From Kitasatospora sp. SUK 42 (GTDB taxonomy: Bacteria; Actinomycetota; Actinomycetes; Streptomycetales; Streptomycetaceae): a stretch of DNA of 64,000 nt. A program made the translations under genes and the position numbers. The stretch lies in assembly GCF_015776785.2 (NCBI RefSeq), contig NZ_LFMD02000003.1, forward strand, positions 583,798-647,797, read 5' to 3'. Below, piece after piece: positions 21,493-29,935 of this stretch (positions are counted from its first letter, which is position 1; each line of letters opens with the position of its first letter). The notes under the pieces were generated by a model. It had not been told where the DNA came from. It searched no databases and saw only the letters and a program-made list of their open reading frames with translations.

Positions 21493-22875
21493 TCAGGCCA
21501 TGGTGTCCAGGATCTCCCGGACCATCGCCATGGTCGTGCCCGGGTGCAGGAAGGCGAAGCGGGCGACCGTCTCGCCGTCCCAGCCGGTCGGGGTCACGAA
21601 GCCGATCTGGTCCGCGAGCAGCTGCTGCGACCAGCGGTAGTAGTCGTCGTTGGTCCAGCCCTTGCGCTTGAAGCAGACCGCCGAGAGCTGCGGGTCGAAC
21701 AGCAGCTCCAGGTGCTCCGTCCCGCGGATCAGCTCCGCGGTCTCCCGGGCCAGCGTCAGGCCGGCCTCGATGGCGTCGGTGTAGGCCTGGACGCCGTGGA
21801 CGGCCAGCGAGAACCAGAGCGGCAGGCCGCGGGCGCGCCGGGTCAGGTGGTAGGCGTAGTCGGTGGGGTTCCACTCGTCGCCCTCGGTGTGCAGGACGTC
21901 CAGGTAGGAGGCGTCCTGGGTGTGCACGGCGCGGGCGAGCTGCGGGTTGCGGTAGATCAGCGCGGCGCAGTCGAAGGGGGCGAACAGCCACTTGTGCGGG
22001 TCGACCACGAAGGAGTCGGCGTGCTCGATGCCGTTGTAGCGCTCGCGCACCGAGGGGGCGAACAGGCCCGCGCCGCCGTAGGCGCCGTCCACGTGGAACC
22101 ACAGCTCGCGCTCGCGGGCGACCTCGGCCAGGCCCGCGAGGTCGTCGACGATGCCCTCGTTGGTGGTGCCGGCGGTGCCGACGACCGCGATCACCGGCGA
22201 CCCAGAAGGATCGGTTGCAGTCGGGTCGGCGGCCAGCGCGGCGCGCAGCGCCTCGCCGGTGAACCGGCGGTTGACGGTCGGGACCTTGAAGGCCTCGACG
22301 CCGATGATGTTGAAGGTGTTCTTGACCGAGGAGTGCACCTGGTCGGCGACGGCGATCCGCAGCCGCGCCTCGGGACCGACGCCCAGTCGGCGGCGGGCGG
22401 TGTCACGGGCGACGACGAGGGCGGAGAGGTTGCCCGCCGAGCCGCCGGAGACGAAGCAGCCGCCGGCCGAGGCGGGCAGCCCGGCCCGGTCGGCGATCAG
22501 GCGCAGCACCTGGTTCTCGGCGGCGATCGCACCGGCCGCCTCCAGCCAGGAGATGCCCTGCAGCGAGGCGCAGGAGACGACCATGTCGAACAGCAGCGCG
22601 GCCTTGGTGGGGGCGCACGGGATGAAGGACAGGTAGCGCGGGCTGTCGGCGGAGATGACCGCGCGGGACAGCTCGTGGTCGTAGAGCTTGAGCACGTCGG
22701 CGGGGTTGTTGCCGTCCTGGTTCAGCAGGCCGGCCAGCTGGGCGCGCAGGTGCTCGCCGTCACCGGGGTGGTCGAGCGGAACGGGGTCGTACTGCAGCCG
22801 CTCCCGCATGTAGTCGAAAACCAGGTCGACCAGTTCGTTGTCGGGCCGGTGCATGCGGTCGGGTGCTGCGGACAC
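21493..22875 (-). CDS. Group II PLP-dependent amino-acid decarboxylase
   Basis: This 460-residue enzyme belongs to the aromatic-amino-acid/glutamate decarboxylase fold. The Schiff-base Lys lies in VDPHKWLFAPFD, the PLP Asp in WFHVDGAYGGAG, and the phosphate-binding region in FVSGGSAGNLSALV. The likely substrate is an aromatic or acidic amino acid, which cannot be decided by sight. GAGAGGGA precedes GTG 22875. An Lrp/AsnC gene lies immediately upstream on the same strand and is a plausible regulator. Confidence 0.92.
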   Translation of the reverse strand: MSAAPDRMHRPDNELVDLVFDYMRERLQYDPVPLDHPGDGEHLRAQLAGLLNQDGNNPADVLKLYDHELSRAVISADSPRYLSFIPCAPTKAALLFDMVVSCASLQGISWLEAAGAIAAENQVLRLIADRAGLPASAGGCFVSGGSAGNLSALVVARDTARRRLGVGPEARLRIAVADQVHSSVKNTFNIIGVEAFKVPTVNRRFTGEALRAALAADPTATDPSGSPVIAVVGTAGTTNEGIVDDLAGLAEVARERELWFHVDGAYGGAGLFAPSVRERYNGIEHADSFVVDPHKWLFAPFDCAALIYRNPQLARAVHTQDASYLDVLHTEGDEWNPTDYAYHLTRRARGLPLWFSLAVHGVQAYTDAIEAGLTLARETAELIRGTEHLELLFDPQLSAVCFKRKGWTNDDYYRWSQQLLADQIGFVTPTGWDGETVARFAFLHPGTTMAMVREILDTMA

Positions 22876-23058
22876 GGCTGTCCCTCTCGGCTGTGGGTGT
22901 CGGGGGGATCCGGTCGGCGGGACGCCTCACCGCGCTGACCGGACGTGATCAGCGTAGGCAGCGGGGGTGCCCGGCCGCGCGTCGGAACGCGGCTGGTCAG
23001 GCAGCTTTCGAGCGTCTTCGGGACGGTCCGCGCAGCTTTCCTGCGTGGCGCCCCCGGG

Positions 23059-23523
23059 TCAGCCGATCAGCTGGGAGAGGACCACCGAGGAGCGGCTGCG
23101 CTGGACGCCGGGCTCGCGCCGGATGCGCTCGATGACGGCCTCCAGGTGGCGCATGTCGGCCGCCCTCAGGTGGACCAGGGCGTCCGGGTCGCCGGTGACC
23201 GTCCAGGCGGCGACCACCTCGGGGAACTGGCGCAGGCTGGCGAGGATCTCCTCGGGGGCGGTGCGCTCCCGGCAGTAGACCTCGACGAAGGCCTCGGTCT
23301 GCCAGCCGAGCACGGCCGGGTCGAGCACCACGGTGAAGCCCCGCACCACACCGCGCGCCCTGAGCCGGTCGATCCGGCGGCGCACGGCGGTGGCGGAGAG
23401 GTTCACCTGGAGGCCGATCTCCGCGTAGGAGGCGCGGCCGTCGCTGCCGAGGCGGGCGAGGAGCTGCCGGTCGGTCTCGTCCAGGTCGGCCCCGACCACC
23501 TCGTGCGCTCGGCTGCTGGTCAT
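23059..23523 (-). CDS. Lrp/AsnC-family transcriptional regulator
   Basis: This is a full-length (154-residue) feast/famine regulator. An N-terminal helix-turn-helix (LDETDRQLLARLGSDGRASY, then LSATAVRRRIDRLRARGVV) is followed by a RAM ligand-binding domain with VVAAWTVTGDPDALVHLRAA. ATG 23523 with GGAG nine bases upstream is preferred over the longer frame to 23628. It lies 184 bases before the decarboxylase gene and may control it in response to an amino acid; that is inference. Confidence 0.9.
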   Translation of the reverse strand: MTSSRAHEVVGADLDETDRQLLARLGSDGRASYAEIGLQVNLSATAVRRRIDRLRARGVVRGFTVVLDPAVLGWQTEAFVEVYCRERTAPEEILASLRQFPEVVAAWTVTGDPDALVHLRAADMRHLEAVIERIRREPGVQRSRSSVVLSQLIG

Positions 23524-23655
23524 CGGTGCGGGGCTCCACGGGTCGTACGGGGGTGAGGGGGCGTCCCGGCGGCGGCCACTGCCGAAACGGTTTGCCACCA
23601 TTCTGGCCGATGACCTGAACGAGTTCACCGCCGCCGGATGACGGGACGGCGGACG

Positions 23656-24591
23656 TCACGTCACCAGGAGGACGATCTTTCCCCTGGTGCGGCCCTCGGC
23701 GCTGAGCGCCTGGGCGGAGGCCGCCTGGGCGAGCGGGAAGGTCGAGGCGACGGTGACGGTCAGTCGGCCGTCGTCGGCGAGCGCGGCCAGTTCGGCCAGG
23801 TCGGCCGCGTCCGGGCGGACCCAGACGTACCGGCCGCCGAGGGCCTTCACGCCGAAGTCGGCGATCGAGGCGTTCCGGCCCGGGTCGGCCACCAGGCCCG
23901 CCGAGACCTGGGCGGCACCGTGGCCGACCAGGTCGAGGGCCGCGTCCACCCCGTCCGGGGCGAGTGCGCGGACCCGCTCGGCCAGGCCCTCGCCGTGGAC
24001 GACGGGCTCGGCCCCGAGGCCGCGCAGGTAGTCGTGGTTGCGCTCGGAGGCGGTGCCGATCACCCGGGCGCCGTAGGCCCGGGCCAGTTGCACGGCGAGG
24101 TGACCGACCCCGCCGGCCGCGGCGTGCACCAGCAGGGTCTCCCCCTCGGCGATCCGCAGCGCCCTGAGGCCCTGCAGCGCGGTGAGCCCGGCCAGCGGCA
24201 GGCCGCCGGACTGCGCCCAGTCCAGCGCGGCTGGCCGGCGGGCGAGGGTGCGGACCGGGGCGGAGACCAGTTCGGCGTAGGTGCCGTGCTCGACGGCGTC
24301 CTTGCGGACGTAGCCGTACACCTCGTCGCCGGGGGCGAACTCGGTCACCCCGCCGCCGACCGCGCGGACCACTCCGGCCACGTCCCAGCCCATCACCAGC
24401 GGGAAGTGCACGTCGAGGATGCCGTCCAGGGCGCCGTCGCGGATCTTCCAGTCCACCGGGTTGACCCCGGCCGCCCGCACCTCCACCAGGACCGAGTCGG
24501 GGCCGACCTTCGGGTCGGGCAGGTCGGTGCACTCGACCACCTCGGGGCCGCCGTAGCGGTTGATCGCAATTGCTTTCATGGCCTCAGCCAT
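23656..24591 (-). CDS. NADP-dependent quinone-type oxidoreductase (MDR family)
   Basis: The 311-residue protein is a medium-chain dehydrogenase without the zinc Cys ligands, as in quinone reductases. It has the GroES-like N-terminal half (AAGVNPVDWKIRDGAL) and a Rossmann motif HAAAGGVGHLAVQLARAYGA. The enzyme probably reduces quinones or enals with NADPH. Two ATGs (24591 and 24579) are possible; neither has a strong binding site. It is divergent from nadA. Confidence 0.9.
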   Translation of the reverse strand: MAEAMKAIAINRYGGPEVVECTDLPDPKVGPDSVLVEVRAAGVNPVDWKIRDGALDGILDVHFPLVMGWDVAGVVRAVGGGVTEFAPGDEVYGYVRKDAVEHGTYAELVSAPVRTLARRPAALDWAQSGGLPLAGLTALQGLRALRIAEGETLLVHAAAGGVGHLAVQLARAYGARVIGTASERNHDYLRGLGAEPVVHGEGLAERVRALAPDGVDAALDLVGHGAAQVSAGLVADPGRNASIADFGVKALGGRYVWVRPDAADLAELAALADDGRLTVTVASTFPLAQAASAQALSAEGRTRGKIVLLVT

Positions 24592-24712
24592 ACCCGGAGG
24601 CTTCGAAATATCGATTCGGAAACGCCTGGTCCCCCCAAATCGGTCAATCGGGTCCGTTGAGTCCGTTTCGGCGAGCGGTTCTCGTCACATCGACAGGATG
24701 GCCATCGTCACT

Positions 24713-24742
24713 CTGACACTAACCGGTTATCATAGATAGCGT
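24713..24742. promoter_or_regulatory. Candidate operator/promoter of nadA
   Basis: An imperfect inverted repeat, CTGACACTA and TAGCGTCAG (one mismatch), flanks the palindrome AACCGGTT and an AT-rich TATCATAGAT. This is the most AT-rich stretch near nadA and lies about 55-85 bases before its start. It could be the promoter and the site of an NAD-pathway repressor. No -35/-10 pair is convincing, so this is a suggestion only. Confidence 0.45.
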
Positions 24743-24797
24743 CAGTTAGACGAAAAGGCTTCACCGCTTGATCGGCCGCACAGAAGGGCACCCGCCC

Positions 24798-25982
24798 GTG
24801 ACCACCACCATCACCGAGACCCACGGCGTCGACCCCACTCCGACGCCGCTCGCTCTGCTGCTGCTCGGCCGGGAGGCCGACCCGAACAGCGAGCGCGGCG
24901 TCGAATGCCCGGGTGACCTCCCCCCGGCCTCGGACCCGAACCTCGTCGAACGTGCCCGGGCGGCCAAGGCCGCGCTGGGCGACCGCGTCTTCATCCTCGG
25001 CCACCACTACCAGCGCGACGAGGTCATCGAGTTCGCCGACGTCACCGGCGACTCCTTCAAGCTCGCCCGCGACGCCGCGGCCCGCCCCGAGGCCGAGTAC
25101 ATCGTCTTCTGCGGCGTGCACTTCATGGCCGAGTCCGCCGACATCCTCACCTCCGAGCGCCAGCAGGTCGTCCTGCCGGACCTCGCGGCCGGCTGCTCGA
25201 TGGCCGACATGGCCACCGCCGAGCAGGTCGCCGAGTGCTGGGACGCGCTGACCGACGCCGGCATAGCCGACGTGACCGTCCCGGTCTCGTACATGAACTC
25301 CTCCGCCGACATCAAGGCCTTCACCGGCCGGCACGGCGGCACCATCTGCACCTCCTCCAACGCCAAGCGCGCCCTGGAGTGGGCGTTCGAGCAGGGCGAG
25401 AAGGTGCTCTTCCTGCCGGACCAGCACCTCGGCCGCAACACCGCCGTCCGGGACATGGGCTTCTCGCTGGACGACTGCGTCGTCTACAACCCGCACAAGC
25501 CGAACGGCGGCCTGACCGCCGAGCAGCTGCGGAACGCGAAGATGATCCTCTGGCGCGGCCACTGCTCGGTGCACGGCCGGTTCAGCCTGGACTCGGTGAA
25601 CGACGTCCGCGAGCGGATCCCCGGCGTGACCGTGCTGGTGCACCCCGAGTGCAAGCACGAGGTCGTCGCGGCCGCCGACCAGGTCGGCTCGACCGAGTAC
25701 ATCATCAAGGCCCTGGACGCCGCCGAGCCCGGCTCCAAGTGGGCCATCGGCACCGAGCTGAACCTCGTCCGCCGCCTGGCCAAGGCGCACCCGGACAAGG
25801 AGATCGTCTTCCTGGACCGCACGGTCTGCTTCTGCTCGACCATGAACCGGATCGACCTGCCGCACCTGGTCTGGGCGCTGGAGTCGCTGGTCGAGGGCCG
25901 GGTGCCGAACGTGATCACCGTCGACCCGGAGACCGAGAAGTACGCCAAGGCCGCGCTGGACCGGATGCTGGCCCTGCCGTAG
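24798..25982 (+). CDS. nadA: Quinolinate synthase
   Basis: NadA condenses iminoaspartate with dihydroxyacetone phosphate to quinolinate, the precursor of NAD, using a 4Fe-4S cluster. Cluster Cys are seen in IVFCGVHFM, LVHPECKHEV and TVCFCSTMNR. GHHYQRDEVIEFAD and DLAAGCSMADMA are diagnostic. The 394-residue form starts at GTG 24798 (TTTITETHG after the first residue), matching streptomycete homologues I remember; a TTG at 24768 is the longest option. nadB and nadC are not adjacent in this window. Confidence 0.96.
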   Translation: MTTTITETHGVDPTPTPLALLLLGREADPNSERGVECPGDLPPASDPNLVERARAAKAALGDRVFILGHHYQRDEVIEFADVTGDSFKLARDAAARPEAEYIVFCGVHFMAESADILTSERQQVVLPDLAAGCSMADMATAEQVAECWDALTDAGIADVTVPVSYMNSSADIKAFTGRHGGTICTSSNAKRALEWAFEQGEKVLFLPDQHLGRNTAVRDMGFSLDDCVVYNPHKPNGGLTAEQLRNAKMILWRGHCSVHGRFSLDSVNDVRERIPGVTVLVHPECKHEVVAAADQVGSTEYIIKALDAAEPGSKWAIGTELNLVRRLAKAHPDKEIVFLDRTVCFCSTMNRIDLPHLVWALESLVEGRVPNVITVDPETEKYAKAALDRMLALP

Positions 25983-26020
25983 CAAGCGGGCGGCCCGCCC
26001 CGAGCGGGCGAGCAACAGCG

Positions 26021-26058
26021 AAGGGCGGGCCCCCTCCCACCGGAGGGGGCCCGCCCTT
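26021..26058 (+). terminator. Perfect 17-bp stem terminator after nadA
   Basis: AAGGGCGGGCCCCCTCC and GGAGGGGGCCCGCCCTT pair perfectly around CACC, followed by TCG. It lies 39 bases past the nadA stop and just before the convergent pspAA stop. Confidence 0.85.
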
Positions 26059-26081
26059 TCGTCTGGCAGCGGCCGCAGGTA

Positions 26082-26375
26082 CTACTCGGGGAACCCCGGG
26101 ATCACGCCCTCGCCCTCGGACAGCAGCAGTGCACGGACCTCGCTGATCGTCGCCTCGGAGTTCGGCAGGATCAGGTCGGACGGCTCCAACGCGTCGTCGG
26201 GCAGCCGGGTGCCGTACTGCTTCACCGCGTCCAGCAGCTTGCCGTAGGCCTGGCGGAAGTTCTCCTCGTCACCCGACTCCACTGCGGTGAGCAGCTCGTC
26301 GTCGAGCTGGTTGAGCAGGTTCAGGTGGTCCTCGCCCACCTCGTACTGCCCCTCACCCATGACCCTCATGATCAT
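26082..26375 (-). CDS. pspAA: PspA-associated protein PspAA
   Basis: The 97-residue protein begins MIMRVMGEGQYEVGEDHL, the typical PspAA start, and is rich in acidic residues. It accompanies PspA in actinobacteria and is thought to bind it. GGGAG lies about 10 bases upstream of ATG 26375. It follows pspA on the same strand, 37 bases downstream, so the pair is one unit. Confidence 0.88.
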   Translation of the reverse strand: MIMRVMGEGQYEVGEDHLNLLNQLDDELLTAVESGDEENFRQAYGKLLDAVKQYGTRLPDDALEPSDLILPNSEATISEVRALLLSEGEGVIPGFPE

Positions 26376-26412
26376 GCCGTGCGTCTCCCTGGTTCGTGGG
26401 GTCGAGCTCAGA

Positions 26413-27222
26413 TCACTTGTTGTAGTTGATGCGCGGGGTGTCCTGCGGCTGCTGCTGGGGCTGCTGCTGCGGCTGGCCCTGCTCGATCGCGGCCGGGCCG
26501 GACGAGGCGGGACCACCGGACAGCTCGGCCTTCATCCGGGCGAGCTCCAGCTCGACGTCGGAACCGCCGGCCACCCGCTCCAGCTCGGCCTCGATGTCGT
26601 CCTTGCGGCCGAGGCCGCTCGCGTCGTCGAGCGCGCCGGAGGCCAGCAGCTCGTCGATCGCGCCCGCCCGGGCCTGCATCTGCGCGGTCTTGTCCTCGGC
26701 CCGCTGGATGGCCAGGCCGACGTCGCCCATCTCCTCCGAGATGCCGGAGAAGGACTCGGCGATGCGGGTCTGCGCCTGGGCGGCGGTGTAGGTGGCCTTG
26801 ATGGTCTCCTTCTTGGTGCGGAAGGCGTCCACCTTGGCCTGCAGCCGCTGGGAGGCGAGCGTGAGCTTCTCCTCCTCGGCCTGCAGGGCCTGGTACTGCG
26901 TCTCCAGGTCGTTGATCTGGGACTGCATGTTGGCCTTGCGGGTCAGCGCCTCGCGCGCGAGGTCCTCGCGGCCGAGGGACAGCGCCTTGCGGCCCTGGTC
27001 CTCGTACTTCGCGGACTGCTGCTGGAGCTGGGTCAGCTGGAGTTCCAGGCGCTTGCGCGAGGTCGCGACGTCCGCGACGCCACGCCGTACCTTCTGCAGC
27101 AGTTCGAGCTGCTTCTGGTAGGAGTAGTCGAGCGTCTCACGCGGATCCTCCGCCCGATCCAAGGCCTTGTTCGCCTTGGAGCGGAAGATCAGCCCCATAC
27201 GCTTCATGATTCCGTCGCTCAT
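26413..27222 (-). CDS. pspA: PspA/IM30-family membrane-stress protein
   Basis: PspA binds damaged inner membrane and polymerises as an ESCRT-III-like protein. The 269-residue protein is almost wholly coiled coil, starting MKRMGLIFRSKANKALDRAE, with the conserved SYQKQLELLQKVRRGVADVA. A Gln/Pro-rich tail is typical of streptomycetes. ATG 27222 is preferred; ATG 27207 is an internal alternative. About 300 bases separate it from the divergent DUF3043 gene. Confidence 0.95.
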   Translation of the reverse strand: MSDGIMKRMGLIFRSKANKALDRAEDPRETLDYSYQKQLELLQKVRRGVADVATSRKRLELQLTQLQQQSAKYEDQGRKALSLGREDLAREALTRKANMQSQINDLETQYQALQAEEEKLTLASQRLQAKVDAFRTKKETIKATYTAAQAQTRIAESFSGISEEMGDVGLAIQRAEDKTAQMQARAGAIDELLASGALDDASGLGRKDDIEAELERVAGGSDVELELARMKAELSGGPASSGPAAIEQGQPQQQPQQQPQDTPRINYNK

Positions 27223-27521
27223 GGGCCTCGGGTGCCCCCTTCTCCGGCCTGCGGTCTCTATCTCGTTACCAGACACGACGAGTGTATGCGCAGCGAGCCC
27301 GTCGCCGCAGTGCACCTGCCTGCAACAAGACTGCTACAGCGACCAGTGGCGTTTCCTCCTCCCCCAGGTGGATCCGCCTCTCATCCTCCCCATAGTCCAT
27401 CCGACTGATCCCCTACGGGAAGAGCCCGGGAGGCCCGGTTCGGGTGGCGCCACCCGGATCGATATGCGTTTGCGTCCGAGGGGACCCGCGGTCGCCGCGT
27501 CGTACCCCGTACGCTGGTGGT

Positions 27522-28115
27522 GTGTTCCGACGCCGTTCAGATGATGCCGCCGCCTCCGCCACCGTGCTGGAGAAGCAGGACGAGACGACCCGCCACCCGG
27601 AGGCCAAGAAGGGCCGCCCGACCCCGAAGCGCAGTGAGGCCGAGGCCCACCGGCGCACCCGGGTGACGGTGCCCAAGGACCGCAAGGAGGCCTCCCGCCA
27701 GGCACGCGACCGGATGCGGGTCGAGCGCGAGAAGCAGCGCCAGGCGCTGATCGACGGCGACGAGCGCCACCTGCCGGCCCGTGACAAGGGCCCGGTGCGC
27801 AAGTTCGCCCGCGACTACGTGGACTCCCGCTGGTCGCTGGCCGAGTTCTTCCTGCCGGCCGCCGTGGTCATCCTGGTGATGAGCATCGTCAAGGTGCCCG
27901 CCCTGCAGCTGCTGTCCACGCTGCTGTTCCTGCTCTTCTTCGTGTTCGTGGCCCTGGACTTCGCCCGCCTCGGCCTCGGCCTGCGCAAGCAGCTGGGTGA
28001 GCGGTTCGCCGGCCAGAACACCCGGGGCGCGATCGCGTACGGCATCATGCGCACCCTCCAGATGCGCCGGCTCCGCCTGCCCAAGCCGCAGGTGCGGCGC
28101 GGGGAGAAGCCCTGA
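27522..28115 (+). CDS. DUF3043 membrane protein
   Basis: This 197-residue protein begins FRRRS after its GTG, with a Lys/Arg/Glu-rich cytoplasmic N-terminal half and the signature LPARDKGPVRKFARDYVDSR. Two membrane helices follow (about residues 105-155). The function of DUF3043 is not known. TACGCT ends seven bases before the GTG and no ribosome binding site is seen, so a leaderless transcript is likely. The methyltransferase begins 12 bases after its stop. Confidence 0.88.
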   Translation: MFRRRSDDAAASATVLEKQDETTRHPEAKKGRPTPKRSEAEAHRRTRVTVPKDRKEASRQARDRMRVEREKQRQALIDGDERHLPARDKGPVRKFARDYVDSRWSLAEFFLPAAVVILVMSIVKVPALQLLSTLLFLLFFVFVALDFARLGLGLRKQLGERFAGQNTRGAIAYGIMRTLQMRRLRLPKPQVRRGEKP

Positions 28116-28126
28116 CCGCCGAACCG

Positions 28127-29005
28127 GTGGACTCCGGCTGGGCCCCGCCGTCCTGGGAGGGGCCCGGCCTCTACGCACTGCCCGGGCAGGGGGAGGGCGG
28201 CCACGACCGGCTCGGCCGACTGCCCTCGCGCAGCGGCTCCTTCGCCGGCGGCACCGGTGCCTGGCTGGACCGGCTCGGCGGGCTGCGCAACTTCGTCCGG
28301 CAGGAGCTGGTCTCCCGGCAGCTCGCCGAGCAGCTGGCCGGCCGCAGCGGGCAGCGCGTCCTCGACATCGGCTGCGGCCAGGGCACCCAGGCCCTGCGGC
28401 TGGCCCGGGCCGGCCACTACGTCACCGGGATCGACTCCGACCCGGTCGCGCTCGGCGTCGCCCAGGGGGCGCTGGCCGAGGAGCCGCCCGAGGTGCGCGG
28501 CCGGCTGCAACTGCTCAGCGGTGACGGCCACCAGTGCGGGCGCTGGTTCGGCCCGCGCAGCTTCGACGTGGTGATCTGCCACGGCGTCCTGACGTACCTG
28601 CCCGACCCGGACCCGATGATCGCCTCGCTGGCCCGGCTGCTGGCGCCCGGCGGACTGCTGTCGCTGCTGGTCCGCAACCGCGACGCGCTCGCCCTGCGGC
28701 CCGCCGCCGCCGGGGACTGGCGGGCCGCCCTGCACGCCTTCGAGAGCGACCGGTACTACAACCGGCTCGGTCTGGCCGCCCGCGCCGACCGGCTCGCCGA
28801 CCTGTCCGTCACCCTCTCCGAGGTGTCGGTGCCACTGCGGCACTGGTACGGCGTACGGGTCTTCACCGACAACGCACCCGACGACGCGACCCCGCCGGTG
28901 GACGGGCGGCAGCTGGCCCAGCTGCTGGAGGCGGAGGACCGGGCCGGCCGCACCGACCCGTACCGGCAGATCGCGGCGCTGCTGCACGTGATCGGGGCGA
29001 AGTAG
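28127..29005 (+). CDS. SAM-dependent methyltransferase
   Basis: The 292-residue protein has a class I fold with the SAM motif VLDIGCGQGTQALRLA, an acidic residue in GIDSDPV (motif II) and DVVICHGVLTYLPDP (motif IV). It resembles the CmoA/UbiG type; the substrate is unknown. GTG 28127 is used. A CTG at 28112 overlapping the preceding stop (CTGA) and placed five bases after GGGGAG is an unconventional alternative. It is co-oriented with the DUF3043 gene. Confidence 0.88.
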   Translation: MDSGWAPPSWEGPGLYALPGQGEGGHDRLGRLPSRSGSFAGGTGAWLDRLGGLRNFVRQELVSRQLAEQLAGRSGQRVLDIGCGQGTQALRLARAGHYVTGIDSDPVALGVAQGALAEEPPEVRGRLQLLSGDGHQCGRWFGPRSFDVVICHGVLTYLPDPDPMIASLARLLAPGGLLSLLVRNRDALALRPAAAGDWRAALHAFESDRYYNRLGLAARADRLADLSVTLSEVSVPLRHWYGVRVFTDNAPDDATPPVDGRQLAQLLEAEDRAGRTDPYRQIAALLHVIGAK

Positions 29006-29030
29006 CGGCCCCGGGCCGGGTGCGGGTGGC

Positions 29031-29231
29031 TCAGGCCTCGTGCAGGCTCATCGAGTAGATCACCTGACCGTCGTCCAGCAGGACCGCGGTGTCCACGCCC
29101 TCCTCGGCGAGCTGCTTCCAGCTCTCCCCGATCCAGGTCTCGGCGTCCCCCTGGCCGGCGAACTCCTCCTGACCGCCGCTGGGCGTCACCACGCTGCCGT
29201 CCGCCTTCTCGTACCGCCACGTCCAGACCAT
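29031..29231 (-). CDS. Small conserved hypothetical protein (66 residues)
   Basis: It begins MVWTWRYEKADGSVVTPSGG and contains AETWIGESWKQLAEEGVDTA, a pattern I recall from many streptomycete small proteins of unknown role. GGAGGAG precedes ATG 29231. No membrane segment or metal motif. It is convergent with the methyltransferase and divergent from cobU. Confidence 0.8.
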   Translation of the reverse strand: MVWTWRYEKADGSVVTPSGGQEEFAGQGDAETWIGESWKQLAEEGVDTAVLLDDGQVIYSMSLHEA

Positions 29232-29339
29232 GCCCGGCTCCTCCCGCTTCCCGCTGCTGCCTCTGTGGTGCGCGTGTGGTGCGCACCATAGCCTGCCCGG
29301 CCCGATCTTCCGTATGCCTGGTCGGGCAGGATGGTCGGC

Positions 29340-29924
29340 ATGGCGACCCACCCCCCGCTCCCCCGCACGCTGCTGCTCGGCGGCGCGCGCTCCGGCAAGT
29401 CCACCCGCGCCGAGCAGCTGCTCGCCGACCGCCCCGACGTCCTGTACGTGGCCACCGGCGGCACCCGGGACGGCGACGCCGAGTGGGCCCAGCGGATCGC
29501 GCTGCACCGGGATCGGCGGCCGGCGAGCTGGCGCACCGCCGAGACCTGCGACCTGGAGGCCGTCCTGGCCGACACCGCCGACCCGGCGCCGGTGCTGATC
29601 GACTGCCTCGCGCTGTGGCTGACCGCCGTCATGGACGAGTGCGACGCCTGGTCCGACACGACCTGGGCGGACGGCGGCGAGGCCGCGGTGCAGCGCCGCT
29701 GCGAGGCACTGGCCGCGGCATGGGCCGCCACCCCGCGGACCGTCGTCGCGGTGAGCAACGAGGTCGGCATGGGCGTCGTCCCGGCCACCGCCGCCGGGCG
29801 GCGCTTCCGCGACACCCTGGGCCGACTCAACATGGCCGTGGCGGACGCCTCGGAGCGGGTGCTGCTGGTGGTGGCGGGGCAGGTTCTGACGGTCAAGCCC
29901 GGTCCGCACACCTGCGGCGTGTAG
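29340..29924 (+). CDS. cobU: Adenosylcobinamide kinase / guanylyltransferase
   Basis: CobU phosphorylates adenosylcobinamide and attaches GMP in late vitamin B12 assembly. The 194-residue protein has the P-loop GGARSGKSTRAEQLL, the family motif ATGGTRDGDAEW and NEVGMGVVP. ATG 29340 follows CAGGA by about nine bases. cobT starts 11 bases downstream, so cobU-cobT-cobS form a nucleotide-loop assembly cluster. Confidence 0.95.
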   Translation: MATHPPLPRTLLLGGARSGKSTRAEQLLADRPDVLYVATGGTRDGDAEWAQRIALHRDRRPASWRTAETCDLEAVLADTADPAPVLIDCLALWLTAVMDECDAWSDTTWADGGEAAVQRRCEALAAAWAATPRTVVAVSNEVGMGVVPATAAGRRFRDTLGRLNMAVADASERVLLVVAGQVLTVKPGPHTCGV

Positions 29925-29935
29925 CCTTCCGGACG

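Noticed and set aside
29232-29339. Cobalamin riboswitch before cobU
   Set aside because: The gap is only 108 bases and shows no B12-box-like sequence or multi-stem fold.
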